From NCBI RefSeq assembly GCF_007197885.1, contig NZ_VKKG01000006.1, positions 248,001 to 312,000 of the forward strand: 64,000 nt of DNA, written 5' to 3'. The notes under the pieces are model-generated. The model did no database searches, was not told the origin of the DNA, and saw only the letters and a list, made by a program, of their open reading frames with translations. Positions 1 to 9,207 of the stretch are shown in pieces. The stretch's first letter is position 1, and each line of letters begins with the position of its first letter. This DNA comes from Tessaracoccus rhinocerotis. Lineage in GTDB: Bacteria; Actinomycetota; Actinomycetes; Propionibacteriales; Propionibacteriaceae. Position numbers and translations under genes: made by a program.

Positions 1-60
1 ATTCCTGTGTTACCGTGCACGCGGCAGCTACTTCCGGACTCAACGATGAGGGGAAATCGA

Positions 61-3000
61 ATGCGCGTGAACAAGGGGACCAGGGTCGGTGCGCTCCTGG
101 CCACGACGGCGATGGTGACCGCCGGTTTCGTCACCTCCCAGACCTCGGCGGCAGCGCCGGGCGACGACGTGGGCAGCGCGCCCGACGTCACCATCACCGT
201 CGATCCCAGTTACGCCAACCCCGACTTCGAGGGCTGGGGCACCTCCCTGATCTGGTTCGCCAACGCCACGGGCGACTACCCCGACGAGGTCCGCGAGGCG
301 CTCTACGAGCTGGTCTTCGGCCAGGAGGGCCTCAGGCTGAACATTGCCCGCTACAACGTCGGCGGCGGAAACGCGCCCGACGTCACCGACTACCTGCGCG
401 CCGGCGGCGCCGTCGAGGGCTGGTGGCAGGCGCCGGAGGGCACCACCCGCGCGGACAAGGACTGGTGGGACCCGAACAACCCCGAGCACTGGAACGAAGA
501 CGCCGATGCCACCCAGCGCTGGTGGGTGGAACGCATCAAGGGCGACATCACGCACTGGGAGGCGTTCTCCAACTCGCCGCCGTGGTTCCAGACCGTCTCC
601 GGCTACACCTCCGGGGGCTTCAACTCCAGCGCCGAGCAGATCAGGGCCGAGTCAGTCGAGGACTTCGCGGCCTACATGCTCGGCGTGGTGGAGCGGCTCG
701 AGGACGCCCACGGCATCTCCGTCGACACCATCGACCCGCTCAACGAGCCCAACACCAACTACTGGGGAACCACCCTGGTGGACGGGGAGCCCGTGGGCGG
801 CCGCCAGGAGGGCGCCCACGTCGGTCCGGCCAGGCAGGCCGAGATCCTGGACGCGCTCGCGGCCGGACTCGCTTCGGCGGATACCAGCACCGATGCCGTC
901 ATCTCCGCCATGGACGAGACCAACCCGGGCACCTTCGCCACCAACTGGCGCGCCTACGACGAGCAGACCCGCGCCGCCGTCAGCCAGTTGAACGTCCACA
1001 CCTACGGCACGAACGGCCGCACCAGCGTGCGCGACATCGCCAAGATCGAAAACAAGCCGCTTTGGATGAGCGAGGTGGGCGGCAACTGGGGCGTGGGCCA
1101 GGACTTCGTGTCCATGGACCCGGGGCTCGGGCTGGCGCAGCACGTCGTCGACGACCTGCGGCTCCTCGAACCGGACGCCTGGGTGTTCTGGCAGCCCGTC
1201 GAGGACTTCGACAACATGGCCCCCGGCGGCGAGTCGGAACTGGGCATGAACTGGGGCTCCATCCAGCTGCCGTTCGACTGCACCGACACCGACACGCTCG
1301 AGACCTGCTCGATCCACACCAACTCGAAGTACGACACCGTGCGCAACTTCACCCACTACATCGAGCCCGGCTCCACCCTCGTGGCCACCGACGACGCCGA
1401 CACAGTGGCGGCGGTCAACGCCTCCGGCGAGGGCGCCTCCGTGGTGCACGTGAACCCGAGCGCCGCCGAGCGGACCGTGAGGCTGGACCTCACCGGGTTC
1501 GCCGACGTCGCGGGCGCCACCGTGACGCCCGTGGTCACCACCGAGTCCTCACCGCTGGTGGCGGGCGAACCCGTCGCGGTGGTCGACGGCGTCGCCGACC
1601 TCTTGGTCCCCGCCCGTTCCGTGGTGACGTTCGAGGTGTCCGCGGTCTCCGGCATCGACGAGTCCGTCGCCCTCGGGCAGGAGGGCCACCTGTACCGGGT
1701 GGTCGGCACCCAGTCGGGCCGCGCGCTCGCCGACGGCCGCACCATCGAGGACGTCGACTCCTCCGACGCGTCCCAGGCCTGGTATCTCGAGCGCGTCTCC
1801 GGCGGCTTCACCAACAACGCCGCCTACACGCTCACCTCCGCCGCCGGGCAGGTCCTCACGTCCGACGACGGCGCCACCGAGTGGATTCTCTCCACCCCCG
1901 GCGACGGCACGTTCACCCTCGTCAACGCGCTGGACGAGCAGGTGTTGGAGGTCGGCAACCAGAACACGGCCGCCGGCTCCGACGTCACGATGTGGCAGCC
2001 GAACTCCGGCCCCAACCAGCAGTGGCGGATCGAGGACGTCACGCTGGCCACCGTCGACGACATCGAGGTCACCACCCTGGTGGGGACCCTGCCGGAACTG
2101 CCGGCCGAGGTCAGCGGCACCACCGTCGCCGGAACCTCCGAGACCGTCGCCGTCACGTGGGACGAGGTGCCCGCGTCCGCGGTCGCCGCACCGGGCACCT
2201 TCGCGGTCTCCGGGAGCTTCACCGACGTCGGCGGCACGGCCCACGACGTCAGTGCCACCGTCGCGGTGATCGCCGCCGAGTGCGTCCGGGACGCGCACAC
2301 CACCGCCGCACCCGGAATCCTCGGGGAGCTGCCCACCACCGTCGCGGTGCTTGGCGCTGACCCGGCCGCCGGCGAGGTCCAGGTGCCCGTTGCCTGGGAC
2401 CCGGTCACGGCCGCCGACGTGGCGGAACTGGGCCTCGTCGAGGTCGACGGCGTGGCCACGCTCCCCGACGGCACCACCGCCCCGGCCCGGCTGCTCGTGG
2501 ACGTGCTCCCCGCCGTCGCCGCACCGATGGCGGTGAATCCGCAGGTCAGCGCCACCTTCGTCGAGCCCGGCTACGGGACCGCCGGTTTGGTCAACGGCAA
2601 CCTCACCGACAAGGCCTGGTCCAACTGGAAGGCCAGCGACAAGAACCTGACCGACACCCTGACGGCGGCGTTCTCCTCCGAGCAGCAGATCGTCTCGGCC
2701 ACCTGGCACTTCTACGCCGACGGCAGCTCCATGTCGTGGCCGGTGACGATCCAGGCCGAGGCGCTGCTCGAGGGCGCGTGGACGCCCGTCGGCGAGCCCG
2801 TCGAGGTGGGCGGGATCGCGGGCACCGGGCCCGTCGTCGAGGTTCCCCTGGACGTCGACGCCGCACAGGTGCGGTTCGTCTTCACCGCCCGCGACAACAC
2901 CCACATGGTGGCCAGCGAGGTGACCTTCACCGGCATGGGCGTCAACCCCGTACTGCCCGAGCGCGAGCTGGGCTGCACCGCCCTCCCGGACACCGAGCCG

Positions 3001-3552
3001 ACGGCCGAGCCCTCGAGCACGCCCTCCGAGACGCCCTCCTCGGAGCCGTCGGTGGAACCCAGCCAGGAGCCCTCGCGGACGGCGACGCCCTCACCCGCGC
3101 CGACGGTTACGGTCACCGTCGACGCGCCGGCTGGGGACGTCTACTCCATCCCCGGGTTCCACAACTTCGGCGGCCGGATGTGGCACACCACCTGTGAGCC
3201 CTACTCGCAGACGATCCGGTGCACCACGCAGATCTGGGCAAACAGCGTCACGGTGGTGGACGGCCGGTTCGTGCAGCGCAACGGCTGGGTGCACAACAAC
3301 CTGACCTACCTGCCGTTCATGACGCGGGCCGCCTGGGCGACCAACCCGCTCGGCCACGACGCCGAGTGGATCGCCGCGGACGGCCGACGGTGGCGAACCG
3401 AGTGCGACACGGCCCAGACCGGCCGGAACGCCTGCCGCTCGTGGACGTGGTCGACGCTGGTCGCCTCGCAGCAGGGCGACGACGGCCGCTGGAGCCACCG
3501 GGTCACCCAGGACTGGGTGTTCAACAACATGGTCCGGTTCATGACCAGCTGA
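61..3552 (+). CDS. secreted GH30 endo-beta-1,6-galactanase, multidomain
   Basis: Predicted extracellular enzyme of 1163 residues that cleaves beta-1,6-galactan, as in type II arabinogalactan side chains. The signal peptide ends near AAA-AP (about residue 34). The GH30 domain covers about residues 38-530 and resembles subfamily 5, with the acid/base glutamate in LNEPN (E229) and the nucleophile in MSEVGG (E338). A ricin-type beta-trefoil follows (about 540-660, ending in QQWRI). Next come two Ig-like Big_4 modules with the VTW pattern (about 665-825), a discoidin-like beta domain (about 830-965) and a Pro/Ser/Thr/Glu linker. The last 135 residues are a four-cysteine module shared with three other loci here. 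The start at 61 follows GAGGGGA at a good distance and gives a clean signal peptide; ATG at 46 is an alternative. The specificity is inferred from family resemblance. Confidence 0.85.
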   Translation: MRVNKGTRVGALLATTAMVTAGFVTSQTSAAAPGDDVGSAPDVTITVDPSYANPDFEGWGTSLIWFANATGDYPDEVREALYELVFGQEGLRLNIARYNVGGGNAPDVTDYLRAGGAVEGWWQAPEGTTRADKDWWDPNNPEHWNEDADATQRWWVERIKGDITHWEAFSNSPPWFQTVSGYTSGGFNSSAEQIRAESVEDFAAYMLGVVERLEDAHGISVDTIDPLNEPNTNYWGTTLVDGEPVGGRQEGAHVGPARQAEILDALAAGLASADTSTDAVISAMDETNPGTFATNWRAYDEQTRAAVSQLNVHTYGTNGRTSVRDIAKIENKPLWMSEVGGNWGVGQDFVSMDPGLGLAQHVVDDLRLLEPDAWVFWQPVEDFDNMAPGGESELGMNWGSIQLPFDCTDTDTLETCSIHTNSKYDTVRNFTHYIEPGSTLVATDDADTVAAVNASGEGASVVHVNPSAAERTVRLDLTGFADVAGATVTPVVTTESSPLVAGEPVAVVDGVADLLVPARSVVTFEVSAVSGIDESVALGQEGHLYRVVGTQSGRALADGRTIEDVDSSDASQAWYLERVSGGFTNNAAYTLTSAAGQVLTSDDGATEWILSTPGDGTFTLVNALDEQVLEVGNQNTAAGSDVTMWQPNSGPNQQWRIEDVTLATVDDIEVTTLVGTLPELPAEVSGTTVAGTSETVAVTWDEVPASAVAAPGTFAVSGSFTDVGGTAHDVSATVAVIAAECVRDAHTTAAPGILGELPTTVAVLGADPAAGEVQVPVAWDPVTAADVAELGLVEVDGVATLPDGTTAPARLLVDVLPAVAAPMAVNPQVSATFVEPGYGTAGLVNGNLTDKAWSNWKASDKNLTDTLTAAFSSEQQIVSATWHFYADGSSMSWPVTIQAEALLEGAWTPVGEPVEVGGIAGTGPVVEVPLDVDAAQVRFVFTARDNTHMVASEVTFTGMGVNPVLPERELGCTALPDTEPTAEPSSTPSETPSSEPSVEPSQEPSRTATPSPAPTVTVTVDAPAGDVYSIPGFHNFGGRMWHTTCEPYSQTIRCTTQIWANSVTVVDGRFVQRNGWVHNNLTYLPFMTRAAWATNPLGHDAEWIAADGRRWRTECDTAQTGRNACRSWTWSTLVASQQGDDGRWSHRVTQDWVFNNMVRFMTS

Positions 3553-3559
3553 GGAGGCC

Positions 3560-4222
3560 TCAGACCAGGCGGTAGCCCATCCCGCGGACTGTCTCGAAGC
3601 GTTCCTTGCCCAGCTTGGTGCGCAGGTAGCGGACGTAGACGTCGACGACGTTGGAGCCGGGGTCGAAGTCGTAGCCCCAGACGTTGCTGAGCAGCTGCTC
3701 GCGGCTGAGCACCTGGCCGGCGTTCTGCAGGAAGGTGGCGGCCAGCGTGAACTCGCGGGCGGACAGGTCCACGGCCCTGCCGTCGACGAACGCCTGCCGG
3801 GTGCGCAGGTCCAGGCGCAGGCCGTTGTGCGAGAGCTCGGTGGCCGACGCGTCGGCCTGCGACTCCTTGCGCAGGCGCAGCCGGATCCGGGCCAGCAGCT
3901 CCTCGAAGCTGAACGGCTTGGGCATGTAGTCGTCGGCGCCACCCTCGAGGCCGGTGACGCGGTCGGTCACCGACGCTCGGGCGGTCAGCATGATGACGGG
4001 CACGTTGACGCCCTGGCCGCGGACGCGCTCGAGGACCTCGAAGCCGTCGATGTCCGGCAGTCCGACGTCGAGGATCACGAGGTCGAAGTTGCCGTGCACC
4101 GCGAGCGCGGCCCCCTCGGTGCCGGAGGCGGTGGTGTGCGTGGTGAAGCCGGCGGCCTTGAGGCCCTTGGCGACGAACGAGGCGATCCGCGCCTCGTCCT
4201 CGATGATCAGGATCGTGCTCAT
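3560..4222 (-). CDS. OmpR-family response regulator
   Basis: DNA-binding response regulator of 220 residues. The receiver domain has the acidic pair E8/D9, phospho-acceptor D52 in LDVGLPD, the LTA threonine and the YMPKPF lysine. A winged-helix DNA-binding domain follows (about 125-220, ending GMGYRLV). Its ATG overlaps the TGA of the upstream histidine kinase gene, so the two are translationally coupled and form a cognate pair. The 3' end is seven bases from the stop of the convergent GH30 gene. It probably binds direct repeats such as the pair found ahead of the operon at 6582-6599. The signal sensed is unknown. Confidence 0.95.
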   Translation of the reverse strand: MSTILIIEDEARIASFVAKGLKAAGFTTHTTASGTEGAALAVHGNFDLVILDVGLPDIDGFEVLERVRGQGVNVPVIMLTARASVTDRVTGLEGGADDYMPKPFSFEELLARIRLRLRKESQADASATELSHNGLRLDLRTRQAFVDGRAVDLSAREFTLAATFLQNAGQVLSREQLLSNVWGYDFDPGSNVVDVYVRYLRTKLGKERFETVRGMGYRLV

Positions 4223-5676
4223 GTGTTCTCCTTCTCGGGGGCCAGCGGCAGCACGATGGTGAACCTCGACCCCACCCCGTACTCGGACTCGATTTCGAGG
4301 CGGCCCCCGTGCGCCTCGACGATGCTCTCGACGATGGACAGCCCGAGGCCTGCCCCGGCCTTCTCGGACACGCCCCGACCGCGCCCAAAGCGGGTGCGGA
4401 TCTTGTCGATGTCGGCCTCGTGGATGCCGATGCCACGGTCCTCGACGCTCAGGCGAACCTCGCCGCGATCCAGTTCCGAGGCGAGCGTGATTGCGGAGCC
4501 GGGCTCGGAGTACTTCACGGCGTTGGCCACCAGCTGCAGCCACGCCTGCGTGATGCGGTCCGGGTCCAGCCACGCGTCTGCGGACTCGATGCCGCGCAGC
4601 CGCCAGCTGCGGTCGCCCAGGCCGCGGGACCGCTCGAGGACCTGGTCCGTCAGCGTCGCCAGGGAGAACCACTCCGGCTTCACGAAATCGCTCTGCTGCG
4701 ACTTGGCGAGCGTCAGCAGGTCCCCGACCAGGCGACCCATCCGGTCCAGCTCGTCGAGCGCCAGTTCGCGGGTCTGGCCGACGTCGAGGGCATCGTCGAC
4801 GTCCATCAGCTCGAGGTGCCCGCGCACGATCGTGAGGGGCGTGCGGAGTTCGTGGCCGACGTCGTCGAGCAGCCGGCGCTGGCCCTCCACGGACGTCTGG
4901 ACCCGGTCCAGCATGCGGTTGATGCTGACCGAGAGCCTTGTCAGGTCGTCGTTGCCGCGCTCGGGCACGCGGCTGGTGAGGTCGTTCTCGTGGATGCTCT
5001 CCGCGGCCACCCGGAGCTCCTCGACCGGCTTGAGCAGCCTGCTGACCAGCAGCCACGACACGGCGGCCACGGCTAGCGTGGCCCCGGCCGCGACGAGGAC
5101 GAACGCGAGCATCGTCTGGTGGAGTTCCTCGCGGGCGCCGTCGTAGTCGTGGACCTGGACCAGTGCTCCGATCTCGGTGGGGAAGTGCACCGGCGTGACC
5201 ATGAACCGGTACTCGTGCTCGGCCGTGGTCACGGAGCCGCTCGAGACGTGGTCAAGGGTGGTCATGGGCTCGATGTGCGCCATCAGCTCGGCGTCCGACT
5301 CCGGCTTGAAGATGGCGTTGTCGGAGGACTGCCAGTAGAGCCGTCCATCGACGAAGCCCACCTCGCCCTCGTTCACGCTGAGGACCGAACGGGTCAGGTA
5401 CAGGCCGAGGAGCTCCTGGGAGCCGGCGAACGGGAGTCCGGTCTCCGGGTCCATGCCCTCGGTGGCCAGCACGGTGAACTCCTGGCGGTTGCCCGCCAGT
5501 TCCGTCATGACCCGGCGCTCGATGGCCTCGGACTCCAGGAAGTAGACCAGCGTGCCCGTCACCGCGAGCGCGAACATGACCAGCAGCACCAGCGCCAGGG
5601 AGATCCGTTGCCGGATGGTCACCCGGCGCGGTTCCTTCCTCGGTCCGGTGGCGGTCACCACTCCATTCTTGCCCAT
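4219..5676 (-). CDS. sensor histidine kinase
   Basis: Membrane sensor kinase of 485 residues that phosphorylates the response regulator encoded just downstream. It has one transmembrane segment at about 25-47, an extracytoplasmic region of roughly 130 residues, a second transmembrane segment at about 180-207 and a HAMP linker. The H-box carries H275 in GHELRTP. The ATPase part has the N-box (VANAVKYS), G1 (DRGIGI) and G2 (GAGLGLSI). Start and stop codons overlap both neighbours by the ATGA arrangement. The extracytoplasmic region has no recognisable ligand-binding motif, so the stimulus cannot be predicted. The layout is that of MprB/CseC-like envelope sensors. Confidence 0.93.
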   Translation of the reverse strand: MGKNGVVTATGPRKEPRRVTIRQRISLALVLLVMFALAVTGTLVYFLESEAIERRVMTELAGNRQEFTVLATEGMDPETGLPFAGSQELLGLYLTRSVLSVNEGEVGFVDGRLYWQSSDNAIFKPESDAELMAHIEPMTTLDHVSSGSVTTAEHEYRFMVTPVHFPTEIGALVQVHDYDGAREELHQTMLAFVLVAAGATLAVAAVSWLLVSRLLKPVEELRVAAESIHENDLTSRVPERGNDDLTRLSVSINRMLDRVQTSVEGQRRLLDDVGHELRTPLTIVRGHLELMDVDDALDVGQTRELALDELDRMGRLVGDLLTLAKSQQSDFVKPEWFSLATLTDQVLERSRGLGDRSWRLRGIESADAWLDPDRITQAWLQLVANAVKYSEPGSAITLASELDRGEVRLSVEDRGIGIHEADIDKIRTRFGRGRGVSEKAGAGLGLSIVESIVEAHGGRLEIESEYGVGSRFTIVLPLAPEKENT

Positions 5677-6506
5677 CAGGCCCCGACCGTGGCCCGGGCG
5701 AGGACGGCGTCGAGGATCTCGGGGGAGTGGTGGCTGTGCGCTCCGAAGCGGGCGTTCACGCCCAGCACCACGGGCGTGCCGTTGCCGCGACGACGGATGT
5801 TCACCTCGGCCGGGCCCAGGATGCCGAGCTCGCGGCAGGCTGCCAGCGCCAGGGCTGCGACGTCGGGTGCGCTCACGCTCTCGACCGTCTCCCCTCCCTG
5901 CGCCCCGGAGTTGAGCGTGGTGGTGGTGGTGGTGACGACGTCGTCGCGCTCGTCCCGGGTGAGGTGCACGTCGGCGCGGTTGGCGGTCCCGGGGATGAAC
6001 TCGGCCACGATCTCGGCGGAGGTGAACTGGGGTGCGTCCGCCCAGCTCTCGAACACCCGGATGCCGTCGCCACCCGCGGTGCGGGGACGGGCGACGAACG
6101 GCTCGCCGATGAGGTCGCGGACCGGCCGGGACACCTGCCAGCCGTGCACCGAGAGCGGAACCCCGATGCCGGCGGCAGCGAGCCGCCGGGTGGTGAGCCA
6201 GCGGTCGTTCGCGGCGATGACTGCCTCCAACGGCGCGATCACCGCCTGCGGCAGGTTGTTGGCTGCGGCGACCAGGTGCAGGTCGCCGCCAGTGGGGATC
6301 AACAGGTCGACGCGGTGTCGGGCCAGCAGTCCGGCGATTTCGTTGACGTAGTGGGGGTCCCCGACGCTGGGGAGGCGGAGCCACTCGTGGGTCCGGTCGG
6401 GAGCGGGCAGCTGGTCCGCGCCGATGCCGTGGAGACCGCGTTCGAGGAGTTGGTCGAGCACGCTGCGGCCCGGGGCGGTCGTGGCGCCGGTGACGAGGAC
6501 GCGCAT
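5676..6506 (-). CDS. ATP-grasp domain protein, function unknown
   Basis: Protein of 276 residues with an N-terminal Rossmann-like pre-ATP-grasp segment (VLVTGATTAPGRS). An ATP-grasp fold follows, with a ligase-like nucleotide region (PFVARPRTAGGDG) and C-terminal metal/ATP ligands in the AEVN and GVNARFG segments, as in carbamoyl-phosphate synthase-like and PylC-like proteins. It lacks the tandem architecture of carbamoyl-phosphate synthase and is probably a carboxylate-amine ligase or related enzyme of unknown substrate. The start at 6506 is preceded by AGGAGGTG. It is the first gene of a three-gene operon with a two-component system, joined by ATGA overlaps. The pairing suggests that its product, or the process it modifies, is linked to the sensed signal; that is inference. 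Confidence 0.8.
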   Translation of the reverse strand: MRVLVTGATTAPGRSVLDQLLERGLHGIGADQLPAPDRTHEWLRLPSVGDPHYVNEIAGLLARHRVDLLIPTGGDLHLVAAANNLPQAVIAPLEAVIAANDRWLTTRRLAAAGIGVPLSVHGWQVSRPVRDLIGEPFVARPRTAGGDGIRVFESWADAPQFTSAEIVAEFIPGTANRADVHLTRDERDDVVTTTTTTLNSGAQGGETVESVSAPDVAALALAACRELGILGPAEVNIRRRGNGTPVVLGVNARFGAHSHHSPEILDAVLARATVGA

Positions 6507-6581
6507 CACGCACCACCTCCTGCGAATGTGACGGACCACGTGTACATGCGCTGATTCAAGCGGGCGGGTCTGAGTGGCATG

Positions 6582-6599
6582 TGAGAACCAGATGAGAAC
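6582..6599 (-). promoter_or_regulatory. direct repeat, candidate response-regulator box
   Basis: TGAGAAC occurs twice with an 11-base period (6582-6588 and 6593-6599), about 76 bases ahead of the ATP-grasp/kinase/regulator operon on the minus strand (GTTCTCA repeats in that direction). OmpR-type regulators typically bind tandem half-sites one helical turn apart, so this is a plausible autoregulatory site. It also lies upstream of the divergent TetR gene and could serve both directions. Confidence 0.4.
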
Positions 6600-6666
6600 G
6601 CCCTAATGCTGGCGGCGCGGCGTCTCTTTCAGACAGGTGGGGTGGGGGATCGGGATCACGAGCATA

Positions 6667-7251
6667 ATGTCCGCCATGCCCAAGATCTCTGCGCCTACCG
6701 TTGCCGAGCACCGCGCGACGCGTCGCGCCGCCCTCATCCGCGCTGGCGAGGAGGCCCTGCGCGAGGGAGGGCTCGCCGCAGTCATCCCGCGTGGCGTCTG
6801 CGAACGCGCCGGACTGTCGCGGTCGAGCTTCTACGACTACTTCACGACGCGCGACGACCTCCTCGCGGCCATGGCCATCGAGGCCATCGAGCGGTGGGAC
6901 GCGGAGCTGGACGTGGAGCTGGCGGGCGTCGAGCGGGGCCTGCCTGCGCTGCGCCGGTTCGTGGAGGCGACGATGTCGATGACGGCGGACGGTCGCCACG
7001 AGATCGCCGGCGTCCTCCGCGACGTCAACCTGGCGCCCAGCGACATGGAGGACCTGATGGAGCTGCACGAGGTGCTCATGCGCCCACTCCTGCGGATCCT
7101 GGGAGACCTCGAAATCGCCGAGCCGGGCACGGCCATGGTGCTCGTCAACGGGGTGCTCGGTGCCGGCATCCAGCTCGTGTCCCACGGCACCGACCACCGG
7201 TTGGTCTCCGAGGAGGTGTACCGACTCCTCACGAGCGGCCTGGTCGGGTGA
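6667..7251 (+). CDS. TetR-family transcriptional regulator
   Basis: Regulator of 194 residues. The N-terminal helix-turn-helix is recognisable as CERAGLSRSSFYDYF followed by the FTTRDDLL helix, typical of TetR. The C-terminal ligand-binding half is helical and not assignable to a ligand. The start at 6667 gives a short N-terminus before the HTH; ATG at 6676 is also possible. It lies 107 bases ahead of an FtsX-type permease/ATPase pair on the same strand, which makes that exporter its most likely target. That relationship is inferred from position only. Confidence 0.88.
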   Translation: MSAMPKISAPTVAEHRATRRAALIRAGEEALREGGLAAVIPRGVCERAGLSRSSFYDYFTTRDDLLAAMAIEAIERWDAELDVELAGVERGLPALRRFVEATMSMTADGRHEIAGVLRDVNLAPSDMEDLMELHEVLMRPLLRILGDLEIAEPGTAMVLVNGVLGAGIQLVSHGTDHRLVSEEVYRLLTSGLVG

Positions 7252-7358
7252 GCGTTCCCGGCGGCCTGTCGGGATGATTTTGATGTGGGGGCAAGCGGAT
7301 CTAGACTTGCAATGTTCCCGACACCGCGTCGGCAAACTTCACCCGCATAGGTCTCCCC

Positions 7359-8501
7359 ATGTTTCTAGCCCTCCGCGAACTACAGTTCGCCCGTGGCCGG
7401 TTCACGTTGATGGGTATCGTGATCGCCCTCATCTCCGTGCTGGTCGTACTACTCTCCGGTCTCTCCTCCGGCCTCGTCAACCACGGGGTCTCCGGCCTCA
7501 TGGCCATGCCCGTCACCAACTTCGCCTTCGACGGCGGGACCATCAAGGACAACGCCTTCAGCCGCTCCGTCGTGGAGGAGGACCAGCTGGCCGTCTGGCA
7601 GGACGCCGAAGGCATCACCGACGCCGAGCCGATGGGCGTCAACATCGTCAACGGTGTCGCCGACGACGGCACCCAGATCGACCTCACCCTGTTCGGCATC
7701 GAGCCCAGCGGCTTCCTCGCCCCGACGGTCTCCTCCGGCGAGCCACTCGGACCGCTGGACGGCATCGTCGTCTCCGAACCCCTGCGCGACAAGGGCATCG
7801 AGGTGGGCACCGTCGTGACTCTGGACCGCCTCGACCTCGAACTCACCGTCGTCGGCTTCACCGAGGGCCAGGCGACGTTCGGGCACGTCGACGTCGCCTA
7901 CCTGCCGCTCGACACCTGGCGGCTGATGGCGGCCGGGCTGGCCGAGCCGGGAGCCCCGACGCAGGCGCAGGTGGACGGGATGGACTTCCCCTACTCCAGC
8001 GTGATCGCGCTGCTGGCCGACGATGGTGCCGACGTCGACCTCGCCGCCATCGACGCCGACGCCGGCACCATGACGATGTCACTGTCGGAGTCGTTCAACT
8101 CCTCGCCCGGCTACGAGGCGGAGACGCTCACCCTCAGCATGATCCAGATCTTCCTGTACGCGATCTGCGCGCTGGTGATCGGGGCGTTCTTCACCGTCTG
8201 GACGATCCAGCGCACCCACGACATCGCGGTGCTCCGCGCGATGGGTGCCTCCAGCGGCTACCTGCTGCGTGACAGTCTCACCCAGGCCATCCTGCTCCTG
8301 TTCGGCTTCTCGGCCCTCGGGTTGGCCGTCGGAGTGGGGATGGGTGTTGCGATGCCGGACGCCATGCCGTTCGACCTCGAGCCGGTCCCGATCGCAGTCT
8401 CCACCGCACTCACCATCGGCCTCGGCCTCGTGGGTGCAGCCGTCGCGGTCCTCCGCATCACCCGAGTCGACCCGCTCCGAGCCCTGGGAGGCCAGCGATG
8501 A
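7359..8501 (+). CDS. FtsX-family ABC transporter permease
   Basis: Permease of 380 residues with the MacB/FtsX layout. It has one N-terminal transmembrane helix (about 17-39), an extracytoplasmic domain of about 220 residues, and three C-terminal helices (about 262-285, 303-330 and 342-368). The segment between the second and third helices, RTHDIAVLRAMGAS, is the conserved FtsX coupling region. The stop overlaps the ATG of the ATPase gene (ATGA), so the two are made together. Such pairs export lipids, peptides or drugs, or act as mechanotransmission devices; the substrate is not apparent. The upstream TetR gene may control it. Confidence 0.92.
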   Translation: MFLALRELQFARGRFTLMGIVIALISVLVVLLSGLSSGLVNHGVSGLMAMPVTNFAFDGGTIKDNAFSRSVVEEDQLAVWQDAEGITDAEPMGVNIVNGVADDGTQIDLTLFGIEPSGFLAPTVSSGEPLGPLDGIVVSEPLRDKGIEVGTVVTLDRLDLELTVVGFTEGQATFGHVDVAYLPLDTWRLMAAGLAEPGAPTQAQVDGMDFPYSSVIALLADDGADVDLAAIDADAGTMTMSLSESFNSSPGYEAETLTLSMIQIFLYAICALVIGAFFTVWTIQRTHDIAVLRAMGASSGYLLRDSLTQAILLLFGFSALGLAVGVGMGVAMPDAMPFDLEPVPIAVSTALTIGLGLVGAAVAVLRITRVDPLRALGGQR

Positions 8502-9187
8502 ACCAGCAAGACGTCTACGCACTCGACATCGATTCCGCCGTTCTCGAACTGGGCGACGGCGAGTCCAAGGTCCGCGCTCTCGACGAGGTCTCCATGGCCG
8601 TGCCGAGCGGCGAGTTCGTGGCTGTCGTCGGTCCCTCGGGATCTGGCAAGTCGTCGCTGCTGGCCATCGCCGGTGCGCTCACCCGGCCCGACAGCGGAAC
8701 CGTCCGCGTGCACGGCACGGACCTCGCGACGCTGTCGCGCCGCGACACCACCGCGTTCCGCCTGCGCAACATCGGGTTCGTGTTCCAGTCCGGCAACCTG
8801 ATCCCGGCGCTGACCGCGGCGGACCAGCTCCGACTCGCCGCCAAACTGGCCGGCAACGGCCACGTCGACCCCGGGCCGCTGCTGGAATCGGTCGGGATGG
8901 CGCACCGTGCGAAGCACCGTCCGGGTGAGCTGTCCGGCGGCGAGCGCCAGCGCATCGGCATCGCCCGGGCGCTGGTCAACAACCCCAGCCTGCTGCTGGT
9001 CGACGAGCCGACGGCCGCCCTGGACCGCCGGCGCAGCCACGAGGTGGTCCAGCTGCTCGCCGACCGCGCACACAGCGAGAACGTGGCCGTCGTCATGGTC
9101 ACCCATGACCGCGACGTCCTCGAGCACTGCGACCGCATCCTCGAGATGGTCGACGGTCGACTGGGAGAGCCCGCACTCGTCCACTGA
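8498..9187 (+). CDS. ABC transporter ATP-binding protein (MacB/LolD type)
   Basis: ATPase of 229 residues that powers the FtsX-type permease encoded immediately upstream. Walker A is GPSGSGKSS, the Q-loop region is FVFQSGNLIP, the signature is LSGGERQRIGIARAL and Walker B is LLLVDEP. The switch histidine lies in VTHDRDVLEHC. Length and order are those of LolD/MacB-type subunits. Its ATG overlaps the permease stop. It is followed by a convergent small gene 20 bases downstream. Confidence 0.95.
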   Translation: MNQQDVYALDIDSAVLELGDGESKVRALDEVSMAVPSGEFVAVVGPSGSGKSSLLAIAGALTRPDSGTVRVHGTDLATLSRRDTTAFRLRNIGFVFQSGNLIPALTAADQLRLAAKLAGNGHVDPGPLLESVGMAHRAKHRPGELSGGERQRIGIARALVNNPSLLLVDEPTAALDRRRSHEVVQLLADRAHSENVAVVMVTHDRDVLEHCDRILEMVDGRLGEPALVH

Positions 9188-9207
9188 CCAGGATGAATCC
9201 GCTGGTG

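Noticed and set aside
15-2360. Long Arg/Gly/His-rich open frame overlapping the GH30 gene, and similar long frames elsewhere
   Set aside because: High-GC DNA leaves alternative frames open. The translations are low-complexity, arginine-rich and lack domains, while the GH30 frame has a signal peptide and catalytic motifs.
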